Of a DNA stretch of 64,000 bases, positions 52,360 to 59,071 are shown in pieces. The translations under genes were made by a program, and so were the position numbers. The first letter of the stretch is position 1. Every line of letters begins with the position of its first letter. The notes beneath the pieces were generated by a model. That model was not told the origin of the DNA. It was given only the letters and a program-made list of their open reading frames with translations, and ran no database searches. The stretch comes from JBBRVW01 sp963784645 (GTDB lineage Bacteria > Actinomycetota > Actinomycetes > JACCUZ01): the NCBI GenBank assembly GCA_963784645.1, contig CAWARY010000011.1, positions 186,001-250,000 on the forward strand, given 5' to 3'.

Positions 52360-52464
52360 GGTGGTGCCTCTACTTCCAAGGTGGATCGGATGATGTACCT
52401 ACGATACTAAGGTGTTGAACAGAACTCGAACCTATTTCGTTCCTCCAGACGTGTGAGGTACCTC
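52360..52464. promoter_or_regulatory. AT-rich divergent control region of the small basic protein and Lrp genes
   Basis: This 105-base stretch is clearly AT-richer than its surroundings. TACGAT at 52400-52405 is a good plus-strand -10, and TACTAA follows it at 52405. AGGTGTTGAAC and the later CGAACCT form an imperfect inverted pair that could be the Lrp site. Confidence 0.45.
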
Positions 52465-52920
52465 ATGGACGACCTCGACCGCGTGCTCATCGAGGCTCTG
52501 CGCCGCGACGGCCGCGCCAGCTGGGCCGAGCTCGGCCGGCTGGTCGGTCTCTCGGGGCCGAGCGTGGCCGAGCGGGTCTCCCGGCTGGAGTCCGCGGGTG
52601 TGGTCACCGGCTACCACGCTGCCGTCGATCCCGCCGCCCTCGGCCGGTCGGTCGCCGCCCTGGTCGGCGTGCACCTCTCGGACACCTCCGACCAGGACGC
52701 CGTGACCGTCGCCCTGCAACGGCTGGACGAGGTGGAGGACTGCTGGTTCGTCGCCGGCGACGAGTCGTTCCTCATCAAGGTCCGGGTCCCGGACGTCCCC
52801 GAGCTGGAGAGCACCCTGTCGCGGTTGCGCCGCATCCGCGGTGTCTCGCGCACCCGCACGACGGTGGTGCTCTCGACCAAGTGGGAGGGCCGGGTCGCCC
52901 CCGCCGAGCCCCCGGCCTAG
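52465..52920 (+). CDS. Lrp/AsnC family transcriptional regulator
   Basis: 151 residues from ATG 52465, with GAGGT 6 bases upstream (GTG 52453 would add 4 residues). N-terminal HTH: DLDRVLIEALRRDGRASWAELGRLVGLSGPSVAERVSRLESAGVV (1-46). C-terminal RAM domain with VAALVGVHLSD and DCWFVAGDESFLIKVRVPD, the amino-acid effector fold. Regulates amino-acid metabolism or transport; targets not evident. Followed by 176 bases without a convincing gene. Confidence 0.92.
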   Translation: MDDLDRVLIEALRRDGRASWAELGRLVGLSGPSVAERVSRLESAGVVTGYHAAVDPAALGRSVAALVGVHLSDTSDQDAVTVALQRLDEVEDCWFVAGDESFLIKVRVPDVPELESTLSRLRRIRGVSRTRTTVVLSTKWEGRVAPAEPPA

Positions 52921-53096
52921 CCGCATCGGCCGTCGGGGTCACACCGGGACGTTGAGGGTGGCGGTGACGCTGCCGCCGACCTTCGCGAGCTCGGTGTCCG
53001 GATCGGCATCCGGTTCGGACCGCAGCCTGGTCGAGCCGGCTGGCGAGTTGCCGCGCGAACGCTGCGAGGTTCCGGGAGATGCTCCTGCCCGGCGGA

Positions 53097-53978
53097 TCAG
53101 GTGGCTGCGGGGTCCGGCGACGGGTCGGCCGCCGGAGTCGTCGCCGCCGCCGGTGCAGGGCTCGTCATCGGGTCCGGGGTCGGCGTAGCGGCCGGGTCGG
53201 CAGTCGGGTCGACCGTCGTGCCGGGGCTCGGTCCGGGTTGCTGCCCGGCCTTCGGCTCCGGTGCCGCCGTGCGCACGTCCGCATCCCGCTGGAGGGTCGT
53301 GGTCCCTCCCAGGTCCGCGCTCACCAACGCCTCGAGCTGGTCGAGCGCCCCGGTCGCTGCTGGTGGCGCGGCGCTGCGGGAGAAGCCTCGAGCTGCCAGG
53401 GCCGTGCCGCGCAACGCCGCCGCCTGCTGCGCCACCCACTGCTGCAGCTCCAGGCGCTCGGACGAGGACAGGCGCCTGTCGCGGCCGCCGACGACCACGA
53501 GCTGGAAGGCCGCCGCCGCAGTCACGCACCCGTCGCAGGCCGCGTTCACGGCGAGGGCACGGTTGTTCGCCCGGAGCAGCCGGGCCGAGCGCAGCACCAC
53601 CACCTGCACGGACAGGGCGGTGGACCGGCACCCGCTGCACTGGGACCACGCGACACCGACGTTGTCCAAAGTGGCGTCCGTCGCGCGGTCGAGGTACACG
53701 ATGTGCAGGGCCGTCGAGTCGGCCGTGCAGTCGTCGCAGGAGGCGCTGGCCGAGGCGGTGGTGTCGACCTGGGTCCGGCGCTCCTCGGACCGCGACACGA
53801 GGTACTCGTCGTCGGCAGCCGAGGGCACATCGGGCCCGGTCAACGCGGACGCCGTCAGGTCGAGACCGTCGTTGCGGTCGTGGTGCGACTCGTCCGACGA
53901 GCGGTGCGAGAACCCCCCGGCCAGGCCCACCGCGAGCAGGAGACCGGCCGCTCCGGCCCTGGACACCCGGCCGGTCAT
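53097..53978 (-). CDS. exported CxxC-repeat protein of the peptide system
   Basis: 293 residues. ATG 53976-53978 overlaps the stop of the upstream fusion gene by 4 bases (ATGA), so translation is coupled. An N-terminal hydrophobic segment (RAGAAGLLLAVGLAGG, about 6-21) acts as signal or anchor. Three repeats share the spacing C-x2-C-x7-[QH]: SCDDCTADSTALH (about 79), QCSGCRSTALSVQ (about 114) and ACDGCVTAAAAFQ (about 148); the third is preceded by ALAVNA. A Ser/Glu-rich helical part (about 175-215, RLELQQWVAQQAAALRG) and a Pro/Ala/Thr tail of about 60 residues follow. The paired cysteines may form disulfides or bind metal outside the cell. Family unknown to me. Confidence 0.82.
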   Translation of the reverse strand: MTGRVSRAGAAGLLLAVGLAGGFSHRSSDESHHDRNDGLDLTASALTGPDVPSAADDEYLVSRSEERRTQVDTTASASASCDDCTADSTALHIVYLDRATDATLDNVGVAWSQCSGCRSTALSVQVVVLRSARLLRANNRALAVNAACDGCVTAAAAFQLVVVGGRDRRLSSSERLELQQWVAQQAAALRGTALAARGFSRSAAPPAATGALDQLEALVSADLGGTTTLQRDADVRTAAPEPKAGQQPGPSPGTTVDPTADPAATPTPDPMTSPAPAAATTPAADPSPDPAAT

Positions 53979-56257
53979 CGCGCCGCACCCGCCGCGAGCG
54001 GGAAGCTGTCGGCGACGGCGGCAGCCATCTCGACGAGACTGTCCCGCGTGTCCCGCCGGAGCGCCGTCAGGACCGTCTGCCCGCCCGCCTCCAGCGCCGG
54101 GTCCCACGGCACGGTGACCACCCGGGCACAGCGACGCTCGAAGTGCCGGGTCATCGGGTCCAGGGGTGCGCCCACGCGGCGCCGCACCGAGTTGATGACG
54201 ACCACGGCGTCGGTCACCAGCTCGCCGTAGTCGTGCTCGTCGAGCCAGTCCAGCGTGAGCGCCGCCGCCCGACCACCGTCCAGACCGGCTCGGGAGACGA
54301 GCACCAGCTGGTCGGCCTCGGTGAGCAGGCCCTGGTTGGCGCTGTCCAGGATGCCGGTGCCGGTGTCGAGCAGGATGAGGTTGTAGAAGCGGTCCAGCAG
54401 CCCGATCAGGCGGTGGTACGAGTGCCGGTCGAGGGCCATCCCGATGCGTGGGTCGTCGTCGGAGCCCAGCACCTCCAGCCGCGACTGGGGCGCCTGCGAC
54501 ACGAACGACCGGAGCTGCGCGTAGCTCTCGACCTGATCGAGCTCGGAGAGCAGGTCGGTGATGGTGCGGTCGTGCGGAGGTGCTACCCGGTGGGCGAGGT
54601 TTCCCGCGTCGGGGTTGGCGTCCACCGCGATGACGCGGTCCCCGCGCAAGCCGGCGAAGGTGCTGCCGAGGGCGAGCGTCATGGTGGTCTTGCCGACACC
54701 GCCCTTGCGGCTCATGACCACGATGCGGCGCGCCCCGTCGATCGGCCGTCGCAACCGTGCCTCGATCTCTGCGCGCCGTCTCTCGGCTGCGCCCGGTCCC
54801 AGGTTCACCGTGTGGGCGGAGACCCGGTAGACGGTGCGTTGCCACCCGCTGGCCGGCACCACCTCGGCGCGCGCCAGCATCTCGTCGTCCGTGAAGGCGG
54901 CGGCCGTCATCGGGAGCGGTGCCAGCTCGGTCGGGGCTGCTGCCGACTGTGTCGGCGGCCGGACCGTCGTCAGCCGTCCCAGCGCCGGTCCCAGCAGGAC
55001 GACGAGCCGCCAGCCGAGCACCACGAGTCCGAGCAGCGGCAGGGCGAGCAGCGCGATCGAGATGGTCGAGAGCAGGATCACGACGACGTCGCGACCGTGC
55101 CATGCGCGCGCCAGCTGGTCGCCCTGGACACCGGCAGCGGTCCAGGTCCGGGTGAGGATGCCCGGCAGGCTCCACAGCAGCCAGCCGAAGCCCGCGATCA
55201 GCGTCGGCACCACGAACAGCACCCAGCCGATCACCAGCCGGCGTGCGCGGGGTCGCAGCTCGGTGACGCGCGGGTCGACCGGCCGGCCGGGCAGCAGGCT
55301 GGTCAGCACGGGGCGGACCCGAGCGAAGAGGTCGGGGACGCCGGCGAGGTCGGCGAGCACGTAGTAGCCGTCGAAGCGCACCGCCGGGATCAGCTGCTGC
55401 ACCATCCCCAGATGCATGATCAGGACGACCAGCAGGAGCACCCCGACGCCGCTGGACAGGTAGGTCACGCCGGCGACCAGCAGGTAGAGCACGTTGAAGT
55501 ACAGGCCGCCGAGGTCGGTGCGCACGCGCGCCCAGCGCCCGAGCCGGTACGAGTCGGTGACGTCGGTGTAGAACGCGGGGAAGACGAGGTAGACGCCGAA
55601 GCCGATAGGCCCCGGCTGTGCCCCGCCGTACCGGCACGCGGCCGCATGGCCGGTCTCGTGGACGAGGGAGCCGAAGGTCAGCAGGGCATACAGGGCGAGC
55701 AGCAGCGAGGGCGTCGCGAGCAACTGCTCCAACGCGGCGACGAGACTGCCGTCACGGATCAGCCGGAGGTCGAGCAGCACCACGCCTGCCAGCGCACCGA
55801 GCACGACCGGCGGCCAGTACAGCGGGGCGAGCAGCCCGGCGAGCACCTGCACGACGCCTGCCGGCACCAGAGTCCCCTTCAGCGACAGGGACAGGAGCGG
55901 CCGCGCCTGTGGCGGTGCGGCCACGGCGGGGGCGCCCACGGCCTCCACCAGGCCGAGCGGCACCAGCCGGGACTCGACGAGGTGCTCGAGGCCGTCAGTG
56001 GTCAGGGTCCGCCCGTACGCCGCACTGACCGCCTCCGCCACCTGGTCACGGTCCCGGGACGGGTCGACGGCCGACACGACGAGGTTCAGCAGCTCGGAGA
56101 CCTGGACGACCTGGCCGTCCGACCTCCTGAGCAGAAAGGTGGGTTCCCGGATGCCGGACCCCTGGACCTGCCCGAGCAGCTGCAGGCCGTCGGCGAGCTG
56201 CCATCTCTCGTGGCGGGACGCCTCGGCGGCGTGGTCAGCAGTGATCATCAGTCTCAT
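53975..56257 (-). CDS. RRE/PqqD-like - M50 metallopeptidase - MinD/EspI-like ATPase fusion
   Basis: 760 residues from ATG 56257 (ATG 56248 is equally possible; the longer frame to 56347 is less likely, since it would run through a hairpin). Residues 15-108 resemble a winged-helix RiPP recognition element (FLLRRSDGQVVQVSELLNLV ... LEHLVESRLVPLGLVE). Residues 120-430 hold about eight membrane helices with the M50 zinc motif HETGH (200-204) and the third ligand in RFDGYYVLADL (294-304), as in peptide zinc metalloproteases of bacteriocin clusters. Residues 465-760 are a ParA/MinD ATPase: GWQRTVYRVS, SRKGGVGKTT (516-525, deviant Walker A), VDANPDAGNLAHR, LLDTGTG and LTEADQLVLVS, most like the EspI ATPases of ESX systems. 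I know of no described protein with this order. Likely role: recognise the two upstream peptides, cleave them in the membrane and use ATP for export or assembly. Confidence 0.85.
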   Translation of the reverse strand: MRLMITADHAAEASRHERWQLADGLQLLGQVQGSGIREPTFLLRRSDGQVVQVSELLNLVVSAVDPSRDRDQVAEAVSAAYGRTLTTDGLEHLVESRLVPLGLVEAVGAPAVAAPPQARPLLSLSLKGTLVPAGVVQVLAGLLAPLYWPPVVLGALAGVVLLDLRLIRDGSLVAALEQLLATPSLLLALYALLTFGSLVHETGHAAACRYGGAQPGPIGFGVYLVFPAFYTDVTDSYRLGRWARVRTDLGGLYFNVLYLLVAGVTYLSSGVGVLLLVVLIMHLGMVQQLIPAVRFDGYYVLADLAGVPDLFARVRPVLTSLLPGRPVDPRVTELRPRARRLVIGWVLFVVPTLIAGFGWLLWSLPGILTRTWTAAGVQGDQLARAWHGRDVVVILLSTISIALLALPLLGLVVLGWRLVVLLGPALGRLTTVRPPTQSAAAPTELAPLPMTAAAFTDDEMLARAEVVPASGWQRTVYRVSAHTVNLGPGAAERRRAEIEARLRRPIDGARRIVVMSRKGGVGKTTMTLALGSTFAGLRGDRVIAVDANPDAGNLAHRVAPPHDRTITDLLSELDQVESYAQLRSFVSQAPQSRLEVLGSDDDPRIGMALDRHSYHRLIGLLDRFYNLILLDTGTGILDSANQGLLTEADQLVLVSRAGLDGGRAAALTLDWLDEHDYGELVTDAVVVINSVRRRVGAPLDPMTRHFERRCARVVTVPWDPALEAGGQTVLTALRRDTRDSLVEMAAAVADSFPLAAGAAR

Positions 56258-56259
56258 CG

Positions 56260-56298
56260 CCCTGGTGTGCTCTGGTGTTGCTCTGGGGTGCTCTGGTG
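56260..56298. repeat. four direct repeats before the fusion gene
   Basis: CCCTGGTG (56260), CTCTGGTG (56270), CTCTGGGG (56281) and CTCTGGTG (56291) recur every 10-11 bases directly upstream of the chosen start. They read CACCAGAG on the coding strand. One-helical-turn spacing suggests a protein-binding site, possibly a second regulator site. Confidence 0.6.
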
Positions 56299-56321
56299 GC
56301 CGTGACCGACCGGAGGGATGA

Positions 56322-56353
56322 CGGCGGGTGCGCCCAGAGCCGCGCACCCGCCG
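56322..56353 (-). terminator. 12-bp hairpin between precursor A and the fusion gene
   Basis: CGGCGGGTGCGC (56322-56333) pairs perfectly with GCGCACCCGCCG (56342-56353), 8-base loop, 27 bases after the precursor A stop. Probably a partial terminator or RNA-stabilising stem that keeps peptide mRNA above enzyme mRNA. Confidence 0.75.
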
Positions 56354-56380
56354 CCAAGACTCGTTCCGCCGGTCGGTGCG

Positions 56381-56590
56381 CTACTGCGACTGCGCCGACG
56401 CGACGTACTGCAGGGCCAACGCATTGGCGCTCGCGTTGATGCTGGCGGCGTTGATGGCGATGGCCAGGTTGATGCCGACGATGCTCGTGACGTTCGTGCA
56501 GGCGAAGTAGCAGAGCGTCTCGCGCCGGGGCAGCAGGTGTGCTGTCTGGGCGTCGACCACCGCTCGGGGAAGCACAGGCGGACTGCGCAT
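56381..56590 (-). CDS. peptide precursor A (69 residues)
   Basis: ATG 56588-56590 follows GGAAGAGGTGACCC, the same ribosome-binding context as precursor B. Leader part: VVDAQTAHLLPRRETL (about 11-26). Then CYFACTN with two Cys (27, 31), and a core rich in Asn, Ala, Ser and Ile: INLAIAINAASINASANALA, ending LQYVASAQSQ. It shares LLPxRETL and NAASxx[AS]SANxxAxQ with precursor B. No Sec signal peptide. The conserved leader plus small variable core next to an RRE/M50 protein suggests a ribosomally made, processed peptide. Confidence 0.82.
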   Translation of the reverse strand: MRSPPVLPRAVVDAQTAHLLPRRETLCYFACTNVTSIVGINLAIAINAASINASANALALQYVASAQSQ

Positions 56591-56629
56591 GAGGGGTCAC
56601 CTCTTCCTGTCTGGTTCGGCGGGCACGGT

Positions 56630-56659
56630 GGCGTGGCCTCCTCCCCCGGAGGCCACGCC
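56630..56659 (-). terminator. 12-bp hairpin between the two precursor genes
   Basis: GGCGTGGCCTCC (56630-56641) pairs perfectly with GGAGGCCACGCC (56648-56659) with a 6-base loop, 13 bases after the precursor B stop. No T-run follows, so attenuation or RNA protection is as likely as full termination. Confidence 0.75.
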
Positions 56660-56672
56660 CCGCTGTTTCTGG

Positions 56673-56870
56673 TCAGCCGGCCTGGTTCACGCTGATGGCC
56701 TGGCCCGCGAAGCTGTTCGCGGACGAGTAGAACGACGCCGCGTTGAGAGCCAGCGACGAGTTCGTGGCCATGACGTTTGCCCAGTTGGTGTTGAAGACGA
56801 GGGTCTCCCTCGCCGGGAGCAGCTCGACCTGCTGGCTGTCGAGCTCGGTGCATGTCAGTTCCTTGCGCAT
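56673..56870 (-). CDS. peptide precursor B (65 residues)
   Basis: ATG 56868-56870 behind GGGGAGGTGACCC. Leader: CTELDSQQVELLPARETL (about 7-24). Core: VFNTNWANVMATNSSLALNA followed by ASFYSSANSFAGQAISVNQAG. It lacks the two Cys found after RETL in precursor A. First gene of the minus-strand operon (B, A, fusion enzyme, CxxC protein). Its promoter lies in the SARP heptamer region, 57-96 bases upstream. I do not recognise the family. Confidence 0.82.
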   Translation of the reverse strand: MRKELTCTELDSQQVELLPARETLVFNTNWANVMATNSSLALNAASFYSSANSFAGQAISVNQAG

Positions 56871-56911
56871 GGTGGGTCACCTCCCCTGGCTGCGCTCTGT
56901 GTGACGGATCG

Positions 56912-56966
56912 AGTCAACGTCCGCCGGCGTGACTGCTGCGTGACCGTTGCGTGACCGCGACGTGCC
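56912..56966. promoter_or_regulatory. SARP-type operator: GCGTGAC heptamers at 11-bp spacing
   Basis: GCGTGAC occurs at 56927-56933, 56938-56944 and 56949-56955, exactly 11 bp apart, and a degenerate fourth (ACGTGCC) lies at 56960-56966, again in register. On the minus strand a possible -10 (TTGACT, 56917-56912) lies 9 bases beyond the last heptamer, close to the 8 bp known for SARP-activated promoters. The block lies between precursor B and the divergent 62-residue gene, so it may drive either. Confidence 0.88.
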
Positions 56967-57075
56967 AGCCTCCGGCCTGGCTATTCACGTGCGCGTCGCG
57001 CGGGGACACACTGCGAGCAGGCGCACCGGGGAATCGTGTGAACGCGACGCGACGGCGAGCGACCGTGGAGCCAGC

Positions 57076-57265
57076 AATGGGAACTGCAACGACCGGGGGC
57101 GACGGCGTGCTGGTCGTCAGTGTGTGGATGCGAGCTGTCGCCGGCGTGATGCTCGCCAGGGTCACGATGAGCACGTCAGGCGAGTCCCCGGTCGTGCGCG
57201 CGGTGACCACGCCGGCGGACCTGCACCTGGCCCTCGACGAGTGGCTCGCCTCCCTCGACCGCTGA
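57076..57265 (+). CDS. small protein of the peptide system, 62 residues
   Basis: ATG 57076-57078 with GGAG 6 bases upstream. Sequence: DGVLVVSVWMRAVAGVMLARVTMS (two predicted beta strands around a turn), then a helix TTPADLHLALDEWLASLDR. Compact alpha/beta without signal peptide. It faces the precursor operon across the heptamer operator and is followed by the SARP gene after 155 bases, so it is probably co-regulated. Could be an immunity, chaperone or regulatory protein; nothing in sequence decides this. Confidence 0.65.
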
Positions 57266-57366
57266 GCGACACCGCCCGGCGCCTTTGCTCTTTCATGGTC
57301 AAGTCTCCCCTTGACACCCTCGGCGACACGCGATGACTGTGAACAGCGGTGCCCGTGTCGATCAGC

Positions 57367-57402
57367 GTGCCGGCTGGTAAGCGTGTCGTGCCGGCTGGCA
57401 AG
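57367..57402 (+). repeat. 15-bp direct repeat before the SARP gene
   Basis: GTGCCGGCTGGTAAG (57367-57381) and GTGCCGGCTGGCAAG (57388-57402) differ in one base and are spaced 21 bp, two helical turns. The second copy ends 18 bases before ATG 57421. A possible autoregulatory site. Confidence 0.7.
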
Positions 57403-57420
57403 TGCAGAGGGGGACCTCAG

Positions 57421-58167
57421 ATGCTGCGAGTGGAGGCCACCCGGACGCTGCCCGACACCCTTGGCCTGCAGCTCCTCGGCTGCTGGGACCTGCGCAGCGG
57501 CACCGGCCTGGTCTCGCTCGGCGTGCGCGAGCAGCGCTTGGTCGCCCTGCTCGCACTTCGCGGGAGACGACCGCGGACCCAGATCGCCGGCACGCTGTGG
57601 CCCGACACGACCGACGTGCGGGCACTGAGCAGCCTCCGAGCTGCAGTCCTCCGGGTCCGTCGGTCCGCGCCCGACCTGATCGATGGTGGGCGGACGAGCC
57701 TTGCCCTCGCTGCCGAGGTCCAGGTCGACGTCAACGAGGTGATGCAGTGTGTGGCCGACGTCGCTGCCGACCCGGCCGATGACCCGGCGCGGCAGGTGAG
57801 CCTTCTCCGCCATGCCGACCTGCTGCCCGGCTGGTACGAGGACTGGGTCGTGGTCGAGCGAGAACGTCTCCAGCACCTGCGGCTGCTCTCGTTGGAGTCG
57901 GTGGCGCGCGCCGCGCTCGACAGGGGTGACTTCGACCTCGCGCTCACCGCGGCGATCGAGACCATCGCCATCGAACCGCTGCGGGAGAGCGCTCACGCGA
58001 TCGCGATCCGGGCACACCTCATGGCCGGCAACCAGTCCTCCGCGGTGACCGAGTACCGCGACTACCGACATCTGCTGCGCAGCATGCTCGCGATTGCCCC
58101 GTCGAGGGAGCTCAACGAGCTGCTGACGCCGTTGCTCGTGCCGATCCCGCGGCGGCGCCAGCACTAA
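57421..58167 (+). CDS. SARP/BTAD family transcriptional activator
   Basis: 248 residues from ATG 57421, AGAGGGGG 7 bases upstream. N-terminal OmpR-like winged helix (LQLLGCWDLRSGTGLVSLGVREQRLVALLALRGRRPRTQIAGTLWPDTTDVRALSSLRAAVLRVRRSAPDLI, about 15-90) followed by a bacterial transcriptional activation domain (VNEVMQCVADVA...LLPGWYEDWVVVERERLQHLRLLSLESVARAALDRGDFDLALTAAIETIAIEPLRESAHAIAIRAHLMAGN, about 100-225). No ATPase or TPR part, so it is a small SARP of AfsR-N/ActII-ORF4 size. Such activators bind 11-bp-spaced heptamers, as found at 56927. Confidence 0.92.
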   Translation: MLRVEATRTLPDTLGLQLLGCWDLRSGTGLVSLGVREQRLVALLALRGRRPRTQIAGTLWPDTTDVRALSSLRAAVLRVRRSAPDLIDGGRTSLALAAEVQVDVNEVMQCVADVAADPADDPARQVSLLRHADLLPGWYEDWVVVERERLQHLRLLSLESVARAALDRGDFDLALTAAIETIAIEPLRESAHAIAIRAHLMAGNQSSAVTEYRDYRHLLRSMLAIAPSRELNELLTPLLVPIPRRRQH

Positions 58168-58201
58168 GCGATGCCGTGACGCGGCAACCGTCGCCGGGTT
58201 G

Positions 58202-59071
58202 CTACGCGAGGGCGAGAGTGATGCCCAGGCTCGCGCCGTAGACGAGCAGGAGCAGCCCGGTCTCCTTCAGGACGGGGACGAGCTCGCGGCCGACCGCCCC
58301 GTAGATGACGCCGAGAGTCGGGCGGACCGCCGGGAGCGCGGTACCGAGGGCGATCAGCACGACGGGGTGCCGTAGGGCGATCAGCACCACGACCGCATAC
58401 GCCGCGAACACCAGGCCGACGTAGAGCAACCGGGTGCGGTGGTCGCCGAGCCGCACGGCCAGGGTGCGCTTGCCGGCGGCCTCGTCGGTGGGGATGTCGC
58501 GCAGGTTGTTGGCGACGAGGATCGCGCAGGCCAGCGCGCCGCAGCCGACACCGGCCAGCACCGATGCGGTGGTGACCCGCTCGGCCTGCGCGTACGTCGT
58601 GCCGATGGTGGCCACCAGACCGAAGAACACGAAGACCGAGACCTCGCCCAGCCCGCGGTAGCCGTACGGCGACCGGCCGCCGGTGTAGTACCAGGCGCCG
58701 AGCAGGCAGGCGGCGCCGACGAGCACCAGCCACCAGGCGACCAGCAGGGCCAGGACCAGGCCGGCCACGCAGGCCACGGCGAACGACAGCAGTGCGGCGC
58801 GCTTCACCGCGGGCGGTGTCGCGACGCCCGAGCCGACGAGACGTAGCGGGCCGACCCGGTCGGCGTCGGTGCCGCGCACTCCGTCGCTGTAGTCGTTGGC
58901 GTAGTTGACGCCCACCTGCAGCGCGACGGCGACCAGCAGCGCGAGCAGTGCCCGGCCGAGGCCGAAGGAGTCCACGGCCGCGGCCGCCCCGGTGCCGGCC
59001 GCGACCGGTGCGATCGCCGCGGGCAGCGTGCGGGGGCGCGCGCCCTCGAGCCACTGGGCTGGGGTGGCCAT
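58202..59071 (-). CDS. menA: 1,4-dihydroxy-2-naphthoate polyprenyltransferase
   Basis: 289 residues from ATG 59069-59071, GGAGGA 8 bases upstream. UbiA superfamily with about nine helices; first Asp motif NYANDYSDGVRGTDADR (about 57-73) and the second, NNLRDIPTDEAAGKRT (about 190-205). Attaches the prenyl tail to DHNA, making demethylmenaquinone. Together with menE at 62612 it supplies the respiratory quinone. Convergent with the SARP gene, 34 bases apart. Confidence 0.95.
   Translation of the reverse strand: MATPAQWLEGARPRTLPAAIAPVAAGTGAAAAVDSFGLGRALLALLVAVALQVGVNYANDYSDGVRGTDADRVGPLRLVGSGVATPPAVKRAALLSFAVACVAGLVLALLVAWWLVLVGAACLLGAWYYTGGRSPYGYRGLGEVSVFVFFGLVATIGTTYAQAERVTTASVLAGVGCGALACAILVANNLRDIPTDEAAGKRTLAVRLGDHRTRLLYVGLVFAAYAVVVLIALRHPVVLIALGTALPAVRPTLGVIYGAVGRELVPVLKETGLLLLVYGASLGITLALA

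Noticed and set aside
52921..53096. Possible short gene fragment (ending DTELAKVGGSVTATLNVPV at 52939)
   Set aside because: The sequence looks protein-like but has no start codon or ribosome binding site and would need a frameshift; it may be a remnant, but I cannot support it.
53097..58167. Lanthipeptide, lasso-peptide, daptide or sactipeptide cluster
   Set aside because: No LanB/C/M, B1/B2 lasso enzymes, radical SAM, aminotransferase or methyltransferase gene is present; only the M50 and RRE parts overlap with such clusters.
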